From Kiritimatiellota bacterium (GTDB taxonomy: Bacteria; Verrucomicrobiota; Lentisphaeria; Oligosphaerales; JAADHN01), in contig JAADHN010000138.1 in the NCBI GenBank assembly GCA_013151865.1, forward strand, positions 84,246 to 148,245: DNA of 64,000 nt, read 5' to 3'. The translations under genes and the position numbers were made by a program. The notes under the pieces are model-generated. The model had not been told where the DNA came from. It did no database searches and saw nothing but the letters and a program-made list of their open reading frames with translations. Shown here piece after piece: positions 48,557-57,383 of this stretch. Every line of letters begins with the position of its first letter. The stretch's first letter is position 1.

Positions 48557-49444
48557 TCAGCACTTGGCGAACACCGACGCCGACACCACTTTTCGAAAGC
48601 GGGGGTCGCGCCGGGCAAAAGCAATACAAGCGGCCAAGTATCCTTCGGGCGACCCGATATCGTATCGCTTCCCCTCGTAGACCAAGCCGTGGACCGGCAT
48701 TTCCCCGATCAACCCCCGGATCGCATCCGTAAGCTGAATCTCTCCACCTTTCCCGGGAGCCAGCGTGCGGAGGCGCTCGAAGACCTCCGGTTCCAGCAGA
48801 TACCGTCCCGCAACGGCCAAATCCCCAGGGGCGGCTGCCGGGGTCGGTTTCTCGACCAAGTCCGTGATCCGCCAGTCCCCTTCAATCTCCGTCGGCTCGC
48901 CGGCGGCGATCCCGTACCGGTCGGTCAGACGGCGCGGGACCTGCTCCAGCCCCAGGATGCACCCGCGCCCCAAGCGTTCCCGCGCCTGCACCAACTGAAG
49001 CGCACACGGCGTGCGACTGCGGACCAGGGCGTCGCCCAGCAACACCAGGAACGGCGCGTCCCCGACCGCGGCTTCCGCACACAACACGGCGTGCCCCAGG
49101 CCCCGCTGTTCCGACTGTTCGACGAACCGGACGCGACCGGCCAGTTCCTCCAGACGCCGCAGAGCCGCTTCCACGGCCGGACGGCCCGCCCGCCGCGCCG
49201 CCTCGATCAATTCCGGGACTGGAGAAAAATGCCGGACAAGGGGGGCCTTGCGGGGGTGGATGATACAAACCACCTCCTCGACACCCGCCGCCAGTGCTTC
49301 TTCCACCAGCCATTGCACGGCGGGTCGGTCCAGGACGACGTTCATCTCTTTCGGCACGGCCTTCGAGGCCGGCAGAAAACGCGTCCCGAAACCAGCGGCG
49401 GGAATCACGGCGCTACGGACCGGAGCAAGGGCGGGAATTGTCAT
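48557..49444 (-). CDS. galU: UTP--glucose-1-phosphate uridylyltransferase (GalU-like)
   Basis: A 295-residue nucleotidyltransferase making UDP-glucose, or a related UDP-sugar, from UTP and a sugar 1-phosphate. The signature AAGFGTRFLPASKAVPKEM is near residue 15. VEQSEQRGLGHAVLCAE and FLVLLGDALV follow, and the C-terminal block YDIGSPEGYLAACIAFA is typical. Length matches GalU. I start it at the ATG at 49442-49444. This overlaps the stop of the upstream GHMP-kinase gene by four bases (ATGA), so translation is probably coupled. Because that gene resembles glucuronokinase, the sugar 1-phosphate used here may be glucuronate 1-phosphate in addition to or instead of glucose 1-phosphate. That is inference; specificity cannot be read by eye. 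Confidence 0.9.
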   Translation of the reverse strand: MTIPALAPVRSAVIPAAGFGTRFLPASKAVPKEMNVVLDRPAVQWLVEEALAAGVEEVVCIIHPRKAPLVRHFSPVPELIEAARRAGRPAVEAALRRLEELAGRVRFVEQSEQRGLGHAVLCAEAAVGDAPFLVLLGDALVRSRTPCALQLVQARERLGRGCILGLEQVPRRLTDRYGIAAGEPTEIEGDWRITDLVEKPTPAAAPGDLAVAGRYLLEPEVFERLRTLAPGKGGEIQLTDAIRGLIGEMPVHGLVYEGKRYDIGSPEGYLAACIAFARRDPRFRKVVSASVFAKC

Positions 49445-50463
49445 GGAGGTGGTGCTCCGGCAGGCGGCGCCAACCGCGGTTTGAGCAGGCGGCAACCGAT
49501 TCGCCCGAGGGCTTCGCCCAACACCCGATACATGGCCTCGTCTTCGTACGTGCCGACAATGGCGCCGCCGCTGCCCGCGAACTTGGCCGACGCACCCACG
49601 CTGCGGGCCTGCTCGACCATGCGCACGTTCTCCTCCGCAACATTGAAAACCCGGTGGCGCAAATCGAAGTTGGCGTCGATCAGGGCGGGCAGTTTCTCGA
49701 ATCGACCGCCGGTGAGGGCCTCGTAAGCTTGTTGTGCGAGATCCGCAAACTCGCTCATGGCGCTCACGATGTCGCGATTCTTCTCCTCGAACAGCACCCG
49801 GAGCCGCCGGTGATAAACCCCCGAGATTTCCGCACGGTTGGGATCATAGGCCAGGTACAAAGGCGGAAAACCGCTCTTGACCGGGATATACTCGTACCGG
49901 CCATACCCCTGCCGTTCGAACAGCTCGCGGTCGAAATCCATGTACACCAACCCGTCGTACAACTGCACAACACGGTCCTGGAGGCCGCACGTGATCCCCA
50001 GCTCCGCGTTCTCGGCCCGCCAACACAGCGACGCCGCGACCGGCGGCGCTATCTCGACTTCGTAGAAGCGCATCAGACCTTTGAACATGGCGGTGCAAAT
50101 CGCACTCGACCCGCCCAACCCCACCAGGCGAGGGATGTTGCTGCGGTAGCGAACCGTGAAATTCCGTTTCGGCAATCCGATCCCGTGCTCCCGGCAATGG
50201 ACCGCGAAGACTTTCGCCGTTGCCTTAAGCAGGCGCAAACCCCCGTAGTAACCGTACAAACCGACATCCTTGACCAAGGCGTCCAGGTCGGGGAAGAGCG
50301 CGTCGTCCACCGCCGCCGGCAGAATCTGGACCTCGGGCGTCTCGTACATGGTCACCGTGGCGCCGAAATCTTCGAACGAAAAAGCCACGGTCTTGCCGTA
50401 GTATCCGTCGGACGGATTGCCCACAAGGCCGGCGCGTGCGAACGACGTGGTGTGGAGAAGCAT
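49441..50463 (-). CDS. GHMP kinase resembling glucuronokinase
   Basis: A 340-residue sugar kinase of the GHMP family. The N-terminus ARAGLVGNPSDGYYGKTVAF is very close to what I recall of plant glucuronokinase, which phosphorylates D-glucuronate at C1. The ATP-binding motif is PRLVGLGGSSAICTA near residue 115. The C-terminal GHMP glycine motif is SAKFAGSGGAIVGTY near residue 300. I prefer the ATG at 50461-50463, five bases after GGAGG; the ORF-track start is four codons earlier. It overlaps galU by four bases. In plants, glucuronokinase followed by a UDP-sugar pyrophosphorylase salvages glucuronate to UDP-glucuronate, and this operon offers the same two steps. Other sugars (galactose, fucose, heptose) cannot be excluded. 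Confidence 0.8.
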   Translation of the reverse strand: MLLHTTSFARAGLVGNPSDGYYGKTVAFSFEDFGATVTMYETPEVQILPAAVDDALFPDLDALVKDVGLYGYYGGLRLLKATAKVFAVHCREHGIGLPKRNFTVRYRSNIPRLVGLGGSSAICTAMFKGLMRFYEVEIAPPVAASLCWRAENAELGITCGLQDRVVQLYDGLVYMDFDRELFERQGYGRYEYIPVKSGFPPLYLAYDPNRAEISGVYHRRLRVLFEEKNRDIVSAMSEFADLAQQAYEALTGGRFEKLPALIDANFDLRHRVFNVAEENVRMVEQARSVGASAKFAGSGGAIVGTYEDEAMYRVLGEALGRIGCRLLKPRLAPPAGAPPP

Positions 50464-50534
50464 CGGGGCCTCCATGGTCAGGGGCGATCCGGACAGAAAT
50501 ACGGCGGATGTTCACGGGGGCGGTGCCCCAACCC

Positions 50535-51542
50535 TCAACGGTACCGCGAGTCCGTTTGCCACATGTCCGGGTTGTTGCCGAACCGGGCTTTCAGGACGTC
50601 CGTCGCCCCGGAGAGTCGGGCGAGCACGTCCGCGGAGAGATCCAAGGTCATCGCCCGTGCGTTCTGCCGCACCTGCTCAGGGCTCCGGGCCCCGGCAACG
50701 ACCGAAGCCACTCCCTCCTGATGAAGCAACCACGCCAGGGCCAGCTCGGCCATGGGCACTCCGGTTTCGCGGGCGACTCCGGCCACTTCTCCGAGCGCGG
50801 CAAACGTTTCCCGCTCGCAACCCGGCTCCCGGTGGCGTGCCTGCGGCCGATCGCACGAAAAATGCCGGGTCCGGGCACGCCCCGCCGGCACATCGTCCGG
50901 AGAGGCGAACTTCCCCGTGAGCAACCCTTGGGCCAGGGGACTGTAGCAGGCCACACTGATGGCGTTCGCCCGGCAGAGCGGCAGAATCTCGTTCTCGATT
51001 ACACGCCATAACAAACTGTACGGGAGCTGATTCACTTCACAACGCCCGTGATCGAGCAACTCCGACAGATCTTCTTTGCCGAAGTTCGACACGCCGAACC
51101 AACGGATCTTTCCGGTGCATTGCAGCCGGTCGAACCACCCGAGCAGATCGGCAATGGGGACGTCCCGGCAAGGCCAATGCAGGTAATACAAGTCGATGCA
51201 ATCTCGCCCGAGACGCCGCAGGCTCGCCTCGCAGGCCGTCTCCAACTGCGACCAACTGCGAGTGTGGGCCGGACTGACCTTCGACGCGACGACCGTCCCT
51301 TCGCGCCTGCCCTCGAGCGCTTTGGCCAGGAGTTCTTCCGAATACCCGTTGCCGTACATCTCGGCCGTGTCGAAAAAGTTGATCCCCGCGTCGACCGCGG
51401 CGCGGATTGTCGCCACGGCCTGTGCTTCGTCCTGCCGCCCCCAGGTGCTGTCGCCCACGATGGCCCAACACCCCATGGAAACCGATGAGACCTGCAGGTC
51501 CGTGCGACCGAGCGCACGAAGAGTTTCGATTGTCGAGGCCAT
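50535..51542 (-). CDS. aldo/keto reductase
   Basis: A 335-residue NADPH-dependent aldo/keto reductase. The catalytic tetrad is visible: Asp and Tyr in NFFDTAEMYGNGYSE near residue 55-69, Lys in VVASKVSP near residue 85, and His in YYLHWP near residue 120. NADP-binding residues lie in the C-terminal block VVAGARSPEQVRQNARA. GGAGG precedes the ATG. It is the first gene of a probable operon with the glucuronokinase-like gene (71 bases on) and galU. Some members of this family oxidise or reduce sugar acids and uronates, which would fit the context, but general sugar or carbonyl reduction is equally possible. Confidence 0.88.
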   Translation of the reverse strand: MASTIETLRALGRTDLQVSSVSMGCWAIVGDSTWGRQDEAQAVATIRAAVDAGINFFDTAEMYGNGYSEELLAKALEGRREGTVVASKVSPAHTRSWSQLETACEASLRRLGRDCIDLYYLHWPCRDVPIADLLGWFDRLQCTGKIRWFGVSNFGKEDLSELLDHGRCEVNQLPYSLLWRVIENEILPLCRANAISVACYSPLAQGLLTGKFASPDDVPAGRARTRHFSCDRPQARHREPGCERETFAALGEVAGVARETGVPMAELALAWLLHQEGVASVVAGARSPEQVRQNARAMTLDLSADVLARLSGATDVLKARFGNNPDMWQTDSRYR

Positions 51543-51912
51543 GGCGGCGCCTCCATGCCTTGCGATTGCCCATCTTCAGCACCCGACACGGCCCGCAAGC
51601 TGCCCGTCCGAGGGCCCGTCGCCTCACCGGACCGCGGGAACCCGGCTCGGCCCGAGGTTGTCCGGGCCTTGCTGTCGCCCATTGAGGCCCGTACCGTACC
51701 GTTTGTGGACCGCCGATTCAAGCCGTTCAGCAACCGGTCGCGACCCGGTTTCACGCCCCCCGGTGACCGGCTATAGTAAAGGCCGCATTCACAGCGTCGC
51801 CGTCCCCGCGCACGCACTCGCGCACAGCTACATCTGGGGGTGGCGCCGGAATGGCCGTGTTTCCGGCAACGGCGCCGGCGACGCCGGGACAACACAGGAA
51901 CGGAACCGAATT
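51543..51912. other. divergent intergenic region with one promoter candidate
   Basis: This 370-base gap separates the aldo/keto reductase operon from the rightward hydrolase-oxidoreductase pair. Beyond the plus-strand promoter candidate listed next, nothing is recognised; the reductase operon's own promoter is not obvious. Confidence 0.35.
51749..51777 (+). promoter_or_regulatory. possible promoter of the hydrolase-oxidoreductase pair
   Basis: TTTCAC, a 17-base spacer and TATAGT. The -10 is good and the -35 poor. It lies about 135 bases before the hydrolase start. Confidence 0.38.
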
Positions 51913-52879
51913 GTGATTTCAACCAACGCGGCCGACGCCGGAAGTGGCCCCGACCGACCCCCGCCGGTCCCCGCCTCCGCGCCATCTTCATGGCGGGCCC
52001 TGTACCCGTTCGCCCCGCACTATGCGGAATTGCCGGACGGAACCCGGATGCATTATAGGGACCGGCCCGCCGGTGGTCATGCTCCACGGCAACCCCACCT
52101 GGTCCTTCATCTTCCGCGACCTGGTCCGGGACGTCGTCCGTGGCGGAGCCCGGGCCATTGCCGTGGACCACGTGGGCTGCGGACTCTCCGACAAACCCCA
52201 ACGCTACCCCTATCGCCTCGCCCGACACGTGGAAAACCTGGCGCACCTGCTGGATCATGTCCTTGATCTCCCCGAGGTCCACCTCGTGCTGCACGACTGG
52301 GGCGGAGCGATCGGCGCGGGTTATGCCCTCCACAGTCTGCCGAAAATCCGCAGCCTGGTTCTGATGAATACCGCGGCATTCTTCCTGCCCCGGTGCCCGC
52401 TTCGAATTCGCCTGGCGCGTCTGCCGGGACTCGGCGAATTCGGCGTCAGGGTCTGCAACGGATTTGTCCGGGCCTCACTGCGCATGGCCACCGCAGCGCC
52501 TGAAAAACTCACGCCCGCCGTCCGGGCCGGATACCTGGCGCCCTACGCCGACTACAGCGACCGTGTGGCCCACCTCGGTTTTGTGCGCGACATCCCGCTC
52601 TCACCCCGGCATCCCACCCGTCCTGTCCTCGAACGCATTCAGACCGGACTGCCTCGGCTTGCCGGCATCCCCAAACTCTTGTGCTGGGGAATGCGAGATT
52701 TCGTCTTCAACGAGTCGTTTCTGGAAAAATGGCTCCAATTCTTCCCCGATGCGGCGGTCCGCCGTTTCCCCACGGCGGGACACTTCCTGCTCGAAGACGC
52801 GCGGATCGAGGTCAACGCCGCAATCTGCGATTTCCTCGCCCGGCAGACCGCGCCGGCCGCCGCCGGGGCCGCGGAGTGA
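51913..52879 (+). pseudogene. haloalkane-dehalogenase-type alpha/beta hydrolase, frameshifted near 52057
   Basis: The product would be an alpha/beta hydrolase close to haloalkane dehalogenases (and to OleB-type enzymes). The N-terminal part (WRALYPFAPHYAELPDGTRM, ending HY) is in one frame from a GTG at 51913. The rest, from GTGPPVVMLHGNPTWSF, is in another. Family members read HYxDEGxGPPVVMLHGNPTWS without a break. The local sequence TATAGGGACCGGC looks like an 8-base deletion between two GGGAC repeats. Downstream the catalytic features are intact: nucleophile Asp in LHDWGGAIG, acid in WGMRDFVF, His in TAGHFLLED. The ORF-track ATG at 51944 translates the wrong frame for 30 residues. It is either a recent pseudogene or an assembly error. 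Confidence 0.78.
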
Positions 52880-52886
52880 CAAGTCC

Positions 52887-55241
52887 ATGGGTCCCCTCCA
52901 CACGTCCTTCCCCATCGACGTCGAGGAAACAGTCGATCTACTGGTGGTCGGCGGCGGCATCGCCGGGGTGTGCGCCGCCATCGCCGCGGCACGCAACGGC
53001 TGCGAAACCGCTTTGGTCGAAATGGACCAGGTTCTGGGCGGCAACAGCAGTCCGTTGCTCGGTGTGCACGTCTCTGGTGCACATTCGTTCCATCCCTACG
53101 CATCCGAAACCGGGATCATCGAGGAATTGGAGTTGGAAGCCGCCCGTCAGCGCGCCAAAACCCGCACCTGGGGGCATCATTACAATATTTCTCACCAGTG
53201 GGAACTGGTCCTCGAACGCGGACTGCGCGATGCAGGCGTCCGGATTCATCGGCGGCACCAAGCCCGTCGCGCCCTCACCGAAGGGCGCCGAATGGTCGGC
53301 GCAGTCGTGTTGGACAACGAGCATTTTCTGACACGCCTGTTCCGGGTCCGGCACGGCGTGATCGACGCCAGCGGCGACGGCGCCGTGGCTCGTGACGCCG
53401 GCGCTTCTTTTATGCGAGGCACGGAGTCCCGGGAACGCTTCGGGGAACGATCCGGGGCAAAACGCGATTCCGCCGACACCATGGGAACCAGCATCACGGC
53501 CCTGGTCCGCAAATGCAACCGGCCCGTGGAGTTCGTGATGCCCCCCAGGTTTGCGGCCAGGGCCGCCGCGGAAGGGCCGCCCGAGAAACTCGCGGGTGCG
53601 GCATCCTGGAACGCCGATGCGGAGTGCTGCTTCCTCTGGGTCACCGAAACCGGGGGAAATCGCGACACCCTTCTCGAGGCCGCCGAAATCCGTGACGAAC
53701 TCCTTTACCAGCTTTACCGAACCTGGGACAACATCAAGAACCGCAGCTTCCCGGAAAAAGCCCGCAATTGGGAACTGCTGTGGGTGAGCCCCAAGTCCGG
53801 CAAACGCGAAAGCCGCAGGTTCATCGGGGATTACGTGCTGACCCAAACCGATGTCGAGTCCGGCCGGCCTTTTCCGGACAGCATCGGTTACGGCGGCTAC
53901 GGCGTCGATATCCATGAACCTCGGACCGGCGCCGAGATCGTTTTCCACAGCATCCCGCCGCTTTGGAGTTTTCCCTACCGGTGCTGCTACTCGAGAGACT
54001 TTGACAATCTCTGGCTGGCCGGACGCCTGATGAGCGTCTCGCACCTCGCTCTCGGCACGGTCCGACTCATGCGGACCCTCGGGGCGATCGGTCAGGGCGT
54101 CGGGACCGCCGCGGCTCTCGCCCGAAAACTGGACTGCACTGCCGCCGAGATCGGCCGACACCACAACCAAAGCCTGCAGCAGACCCTCTTGCGTCAGGAC
54201 GCCACCATTCTTACCGCAACCAATCGCGACCCCAACGACCTCGCCCGAACCGCAACCGTGAACGCCACCAGTGAAATGCGGTACGGCGCCGGGCGCATCG
54301 CCGGCTATCTCCCGCTGGACCTGGCCCGGGGCGTCCAGCTTTGGGACTGGGCCCCCGCACTCGAATCTGCGGAGTTCGCAATCCGCAACCGGGCCAACGC
54401 CTCCCGGACACTTCGCCTACAGTGTGAACTTTTCGAGGGCCCCAAGCCCTGGAAGGCACCCGAGGAACGCGTCGGCTTCCGGCATCTCGGCCGCATCGGT
54501 TCCGCCGGCAACCGAATGGAATGGGGCAGCGACAACACGCTTGCGAAGTTCGCACCCATTGCGGAGTCCGCAGTCACTGTGCCGGCCCGGTTCGAAGGCT
54601 GGATACGGTTCGATTTCCCCAAAACGATCCCCCTGCCCGCCGTCGACCCGACCTCCGACGAAAACAGGATCAACCTGGTGCTTGCCTCGTGCCCGGACAT
54701 CGAGCTTGGCGTCGACCCCCACTTCTACGATTTCGCCCTCCGCCTTTGGGCGCCGCCGGACTCGGACGCTTATGAGGTGACCGCCGACTGCCACGCTTTC
54801 CGCGTTACGCCTGCGCCGCCCTACGGCGAAGCCGCAAACATCGTCGACGGTCACAACCGGCGCTACAGCACCAACCCGGTGCACGCCTGGCTCTCCGACT
54901 TCGACCGGGAACTGCCGCAGGCCGTGACGCTGACGTTTCCCGAGCCGGTCACTGCGGGCCGGGTGCATCTGACCTTCGACACCATCGAGCGCGCCTACCG
55001 CGATGCCCCTATCAATTGTGGCGAACGCTTTGCCCGACGTTGCGTGACGGACTATCGTGTCGAGGTGAAAGATCCGACCGGGAGCTGGCACGAGGTCGTG
55101 CGTGTCCGCGACAACGTCCAGCGGTTCCGCGTGCACACCTGGACGCCGTGCGGCGCCGCGGCACTGCGCCTCGTGGTGGAAGGGGTCCGCGACCCGCGCT
55201 GGCGGGCGCGGATCTACGAAGTCAGGGTATACGCACAATGA
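52887..55241 (+). CDS. FAD-dependent oxidoreductase with C-terminal beta-sandwich
   Basis: A 784-residue flavoprotein of the PF12831-type FAD-dependent oxidoreductases. I start it at the ATG at 52887, seven bases after the hydrolase stop and preceded by GGAG; the ORF track adds 141 residues from another gene's frame. The dinucleotide-binding motif is VDLLVVGGGIAGVCAAIAAA near residue 15. GVIDASGDGAVARDAGA near residue 155 is the second conserved block. LWLAGRLMSVSHLALGTVR near residue 380 is the FAD-closing region. Residues about 460-784 form one or two jelly-roll domains (ESAEFAIRNRANASRTLRLQ; then YRVEVKDPTGSWHEVV) that may bind a glycan. There is no signal peptide. The substrate is unknown; sugar or polyol oxidation fits the context. 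Confidence 0.82.
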   Translation: MGPLHTSFPIDVEETVDLLVVGGGIAGVCAAIAAARNGCETALVEMDQVLGGNSSPLLGVHVSGAHSFHPYASETGIIEELELEAARQRAKTRTWGHHYNISHQWELVLERGLRDAGVRIHRRHQARRALTEGRRMVGAVVLDNEHFLTRLFRVRHGVIDASGDGAVARDAGASFMRGTESRERFGERSGAKRDSADTMGTSITALVRKCNRPVEFVMPPRFAARAAAEGPPEKLAGAASWNADAECCFLWVTETGGNRDTLLEAAEIRDELLYQLYRTWDNIKNRSFPEKARNWELLWVSPKSGKRESRRFIGDYVLTQTDVESGRPFPDSIGYGGYGVDIHEPRTGAEIVFHSIPPLWSFPYRCCYSRDFDNLWLAGRLMSVSHLALGTVRLMRTLGAIGQGVGTAAALARKLDCTAAEIGRHHNQSLQQTLLRQDATILTATNRDPNDLARTATVNATSEMRYGAGRIAGYLPLDLARGVQLWDWAPALESAEFAIRNRANASRTLRLQCELFEGPKPWKAPEERVGFRHLGRIGSAGNRMEWGSDNTLAKFAPIAESAVTVPARFEGWIRFDFPKTIPLPAVDPTSDENRINLVLASCPDIELGVDPHFYDFALRLWAPPDSDAYEVTADCHAFRVTPAPPYGEAANIVDGHNRRYSTNPVHAWLSDFDRELPQAVTLTFPEPVTAGRVHLTFDTIERAYRDAPINCGERFARRCVTDYRVEVKDPTGSWHEVVRVRDNVQRFRVHTWTPCGAAALRLVVEGVRDPRWRARIYEVRVYAQ

Positions 55242-55460
55242 CTTGTCGCGGCCGCGGACCGATCAGTTGCGGTCGAGACGCCGGCAGGGCGGCGCGCCGT
55301 TCCGGCCGATCGATCGGATCGGACGTCCCGGGACGCGGGCATGTGTCCCGCGCACTTGGCGCCCTTGATGCGTAACTTGATTCGAGGGGGAGAACACCGC
55401 GCGCCGAGCGCCCGCCCCCCCCGGCCCCCGGACGACTGCACAGACAGAAAGAAACCTCTG

Positions 55461-56303
55461 GTGAACCCCATAGCATTTCAGCTCGGTCCCCTCACCATAC
55501 GCTGGTACGGAATCATGGTGGCGGCAGGCTTCCTTCTCGGATTCACCGTGCTCCAGCGGCGGGCCGGAAGAGGCGGCGCCGTGAGTCGAGACGAGGCGGG
55601 CAACCTGGCATTGACGGCCATGCTCGGCGGCATCGTCGGCGCCCGACTTTTCTACGTCATCGAAAACTGGGAAGAATACCGGCGGGCACTGGCCGAAATC
55701 CTTCGGATCGACCACGGCGGCCTGGTCTTTTACGGCGGTCTGTTCGGGGCCGTGGCGGCGGTGTGGTTGCGCTGCCGCCGGAAAAGACTGCCGGTGTGGG
55801 AAGTCGGGGACCTGTTTGCCCCGGCCCTGCCCGTCGGTCACGCCCTCGGCCGGGTGGGTTGCTTCCTCAACGGATGCTGCTTCGGTCGGCCGTGGCGCGG
55901 ACTGTTCTCTGTGCTCTATCCGCCGGGCAGCGACGTGCATCATGTGCAACGCATCAAGGGCATTTGCGCACCCGACTCGGCGCAATGTCTGCCGGTCTTC
56001 CCCATTCAACTCATGGCGGCTGTCATGAACTTGGCGATCTTCGGGATACTGCTCTTGGCAGGACCGCGTCTGGCGCGGCGGGGCCAGCTTTTCGCCTTGT
56101 ATGTCATGCTGTATTCCAGTATGCGCTTTTTCCTCGAGTTCGCCCGCGGAGATTACCTCGTGTACATTGGACCGTTCACTCCCGCACAGGTCGTTTGCCT
56201 GCTGCTCTTTCCGGTCGGGGTCGTTCTGTTCGTGCTCCTGGGCAGGTTTGCGCCTGACCGCCGGGCGGCGCCATCACTCGGGGGGGACGAGGGCGATGCA
56301 TGA
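55461..56303 (+). CDS. lgt: prolipoprotein diacylglyceryl transferase
   Basis: A 280-residue integral membrane enzyme that transfers diacylglycerol from phosphatidylglycerol to the lipobox cysteine of prolipoproteins. The likely start is the GTG at 55461 (VNPIAFQLGPLTIRWYGIMV); the ORF-track start is 40 codons earlier in non-homologous sequence. The first helix and RWYGIMVAAGF are typical. The signature region is GHALGRVGCFLNGCCFGRPW near residue 125, the GRxGCFxNGCC variant found outside Proteobacteria. YxxMRFFLEFxRGD near residue 215 matches the C-terminal conserved block. The SD is poor. Its last eight bases overlap the start of the pseudouridine synthase gene, so the two are translated together. 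Confidence 0.94.
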   Translation: MNPIAFQLGPLTIRWYGIMVAAGFLLGFTVLQRRAGRGGAVSRDEAGNLALTAMLGGIVGARLFYVIENWEEYRRALAEILRIDHGGLVFYGGLFGAVAAVWLRCRRKRLPVWEVGDLFAPALPVGHALGRVGCFLNGCCFGRPWRGLFSVLYPPGSDVHHVQRIKGICAPDSAQCLPVFPIQLMAAVMNLAIFGILLLAGPRLARRGQLFALYVMLYSSMRFFLEFARGDYLVYIGPFTPAQVVCLLLFPVGVVLFVLLGRFAPDRRAAPSLGGDEGDA

Positions 56304-57330
56304 AAGCGAAGCGGAAGAAAACGGCCGACCGCCCGACGAAAGCACGACGCCGGAACAGATCCTGACGGTGCCCGACACCGCCGCAGGATTGCGAATCGAC
56401 CAATTCCTGGCGCAACAGTTCTCGTCCCACTCACGCGCCTCGATCCAGCGTTGCATTCGCGCCAAACGGGTTTTGCGAAACGACAACCCCTGCCGGCCGG
56501 CCGACACGATACACCCGGGCGACCGGGTCCGAATCGCTTGGCCCGCGGAACGCCGTTTCACTCTGACGGCCGAGAGCATGCCACTTGACATCATCTACGA
56601 GGACGACGATATCCTGGTCTTGAACAAGCCGGCCGGACTGGTGGTCCACCCGGCCAAAGGCCACTGGTCCGGCACCTTGGTTCACGGCCTTCTCGGGTAC
56701 GACGAGCACAGCTTTCGGCAGCTCGGCGACGAGATTCGGCCGGGCATCGTTCACCGTTTGGACCGAGACACTTCCGGCGCCCTCGTCGTCGCCCGGACCG
56801 AAGCGGCTCGATTCGCGCTCGGACGTGCTTTCCGGGAACGGCATGTCGAAAAAACCTACCTGGCCATCGCAGTCGGCGAGTTCGGGCGGCGCGACGGGGT
56901 GATCCGCGCCCCCATCGGCCGTCACCCCCGGGACCGCAAAAGCATGGCCGTAGTGGAAAGGGGCGGCAAGCCGGCCGTCACGCATTACCGCGTCCTGGCG
57001 ACAGTCGGTGTCCTCACTTTGGCGGAAGTCCGCATCGAAACCGGACGGACCCACCAGATCAGGGTCCATTTCGCCCATTCGTTCCACCCGATCTTGGGCG
57101 ACCCGATGTACGGCGGACGGCAGCGGGGGGCGCCGATCACCGTTGAGCGCCAGATGCTCCACGCCTGGAAACTGGCCTTCCCGCACCCACGCACCGGGCA
57201 AATCCGCCAGTATATCGCCCCACTGCCCGAGGATTTCCGCTCCGCACTCGCCCGGGCCGGGCTCCCCGGCCCGGGTTGTTCCCCTCCCGAGGACCACCCG
57301 CCGAAACCGCTGCCCCAGGACGGAGACTGA
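56296..57330 (+). CDS. RluD-type 23S rRNA pseudouridine synthase
   Basis: A 344-residue RluA-family pseudouridine synthase. I start it at the ATG at 56296, overlapping lgt by eight bases and preceded by GAGGG. An S4-type RNA-binding domain comes first (LRIDQFLAQQFSSHSRASIQ, residues about 32-90). The catalytic block is GIVHRLDRDTSGALVVART near residue 152, with the essential Asp in HRLDRDTSG. VLTLAEVRIETGRTHQIRVH and HPILGDPMYGG complete the fold. The S4 domain and length favour RluD (23S rRNA positions in helix 69) over RluA or RluC, but the target cannot be proven here. The proline-rich tail (PPEDHPPKPLPQD) is unusual but short. Confidence 0.9.
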   Translation: MHESEAEENGRPPDESTTPEQILTVPDTAAGLRIDQFLAQQFSSHSRASIQRCIRAKRVLRNDNPCRPADTIHPGDRVRIAWPAERRFTLTAESMPLDIIYEDDDILVLNKPAGLVVHPAKGHWSGTLVHGLLGYDEHSFRQLGDEIRPGIVHRLDRDTSGALVVARTEAARFALGRAFRERHVEKTYLAIAVGEFGRRDGVIRAPIGRHPRDRKSMAVVERGGKPAVTHYRVLATVGVLTLAEVRIETGRTHQIRVHFAHSFHPILGDPMYGGRQRGAPITVERQMLHAWKLAFPHPRTGQIRQYIAPLPEDFRSALARAGLPGPGCSPPEDHPPKPLPQDGD

Positions 57331-57383
57331 TCCGAAACCGCCGGCCCGAACGGAAACCGAGGAAGAAAGCGAGGAAAGACGGC

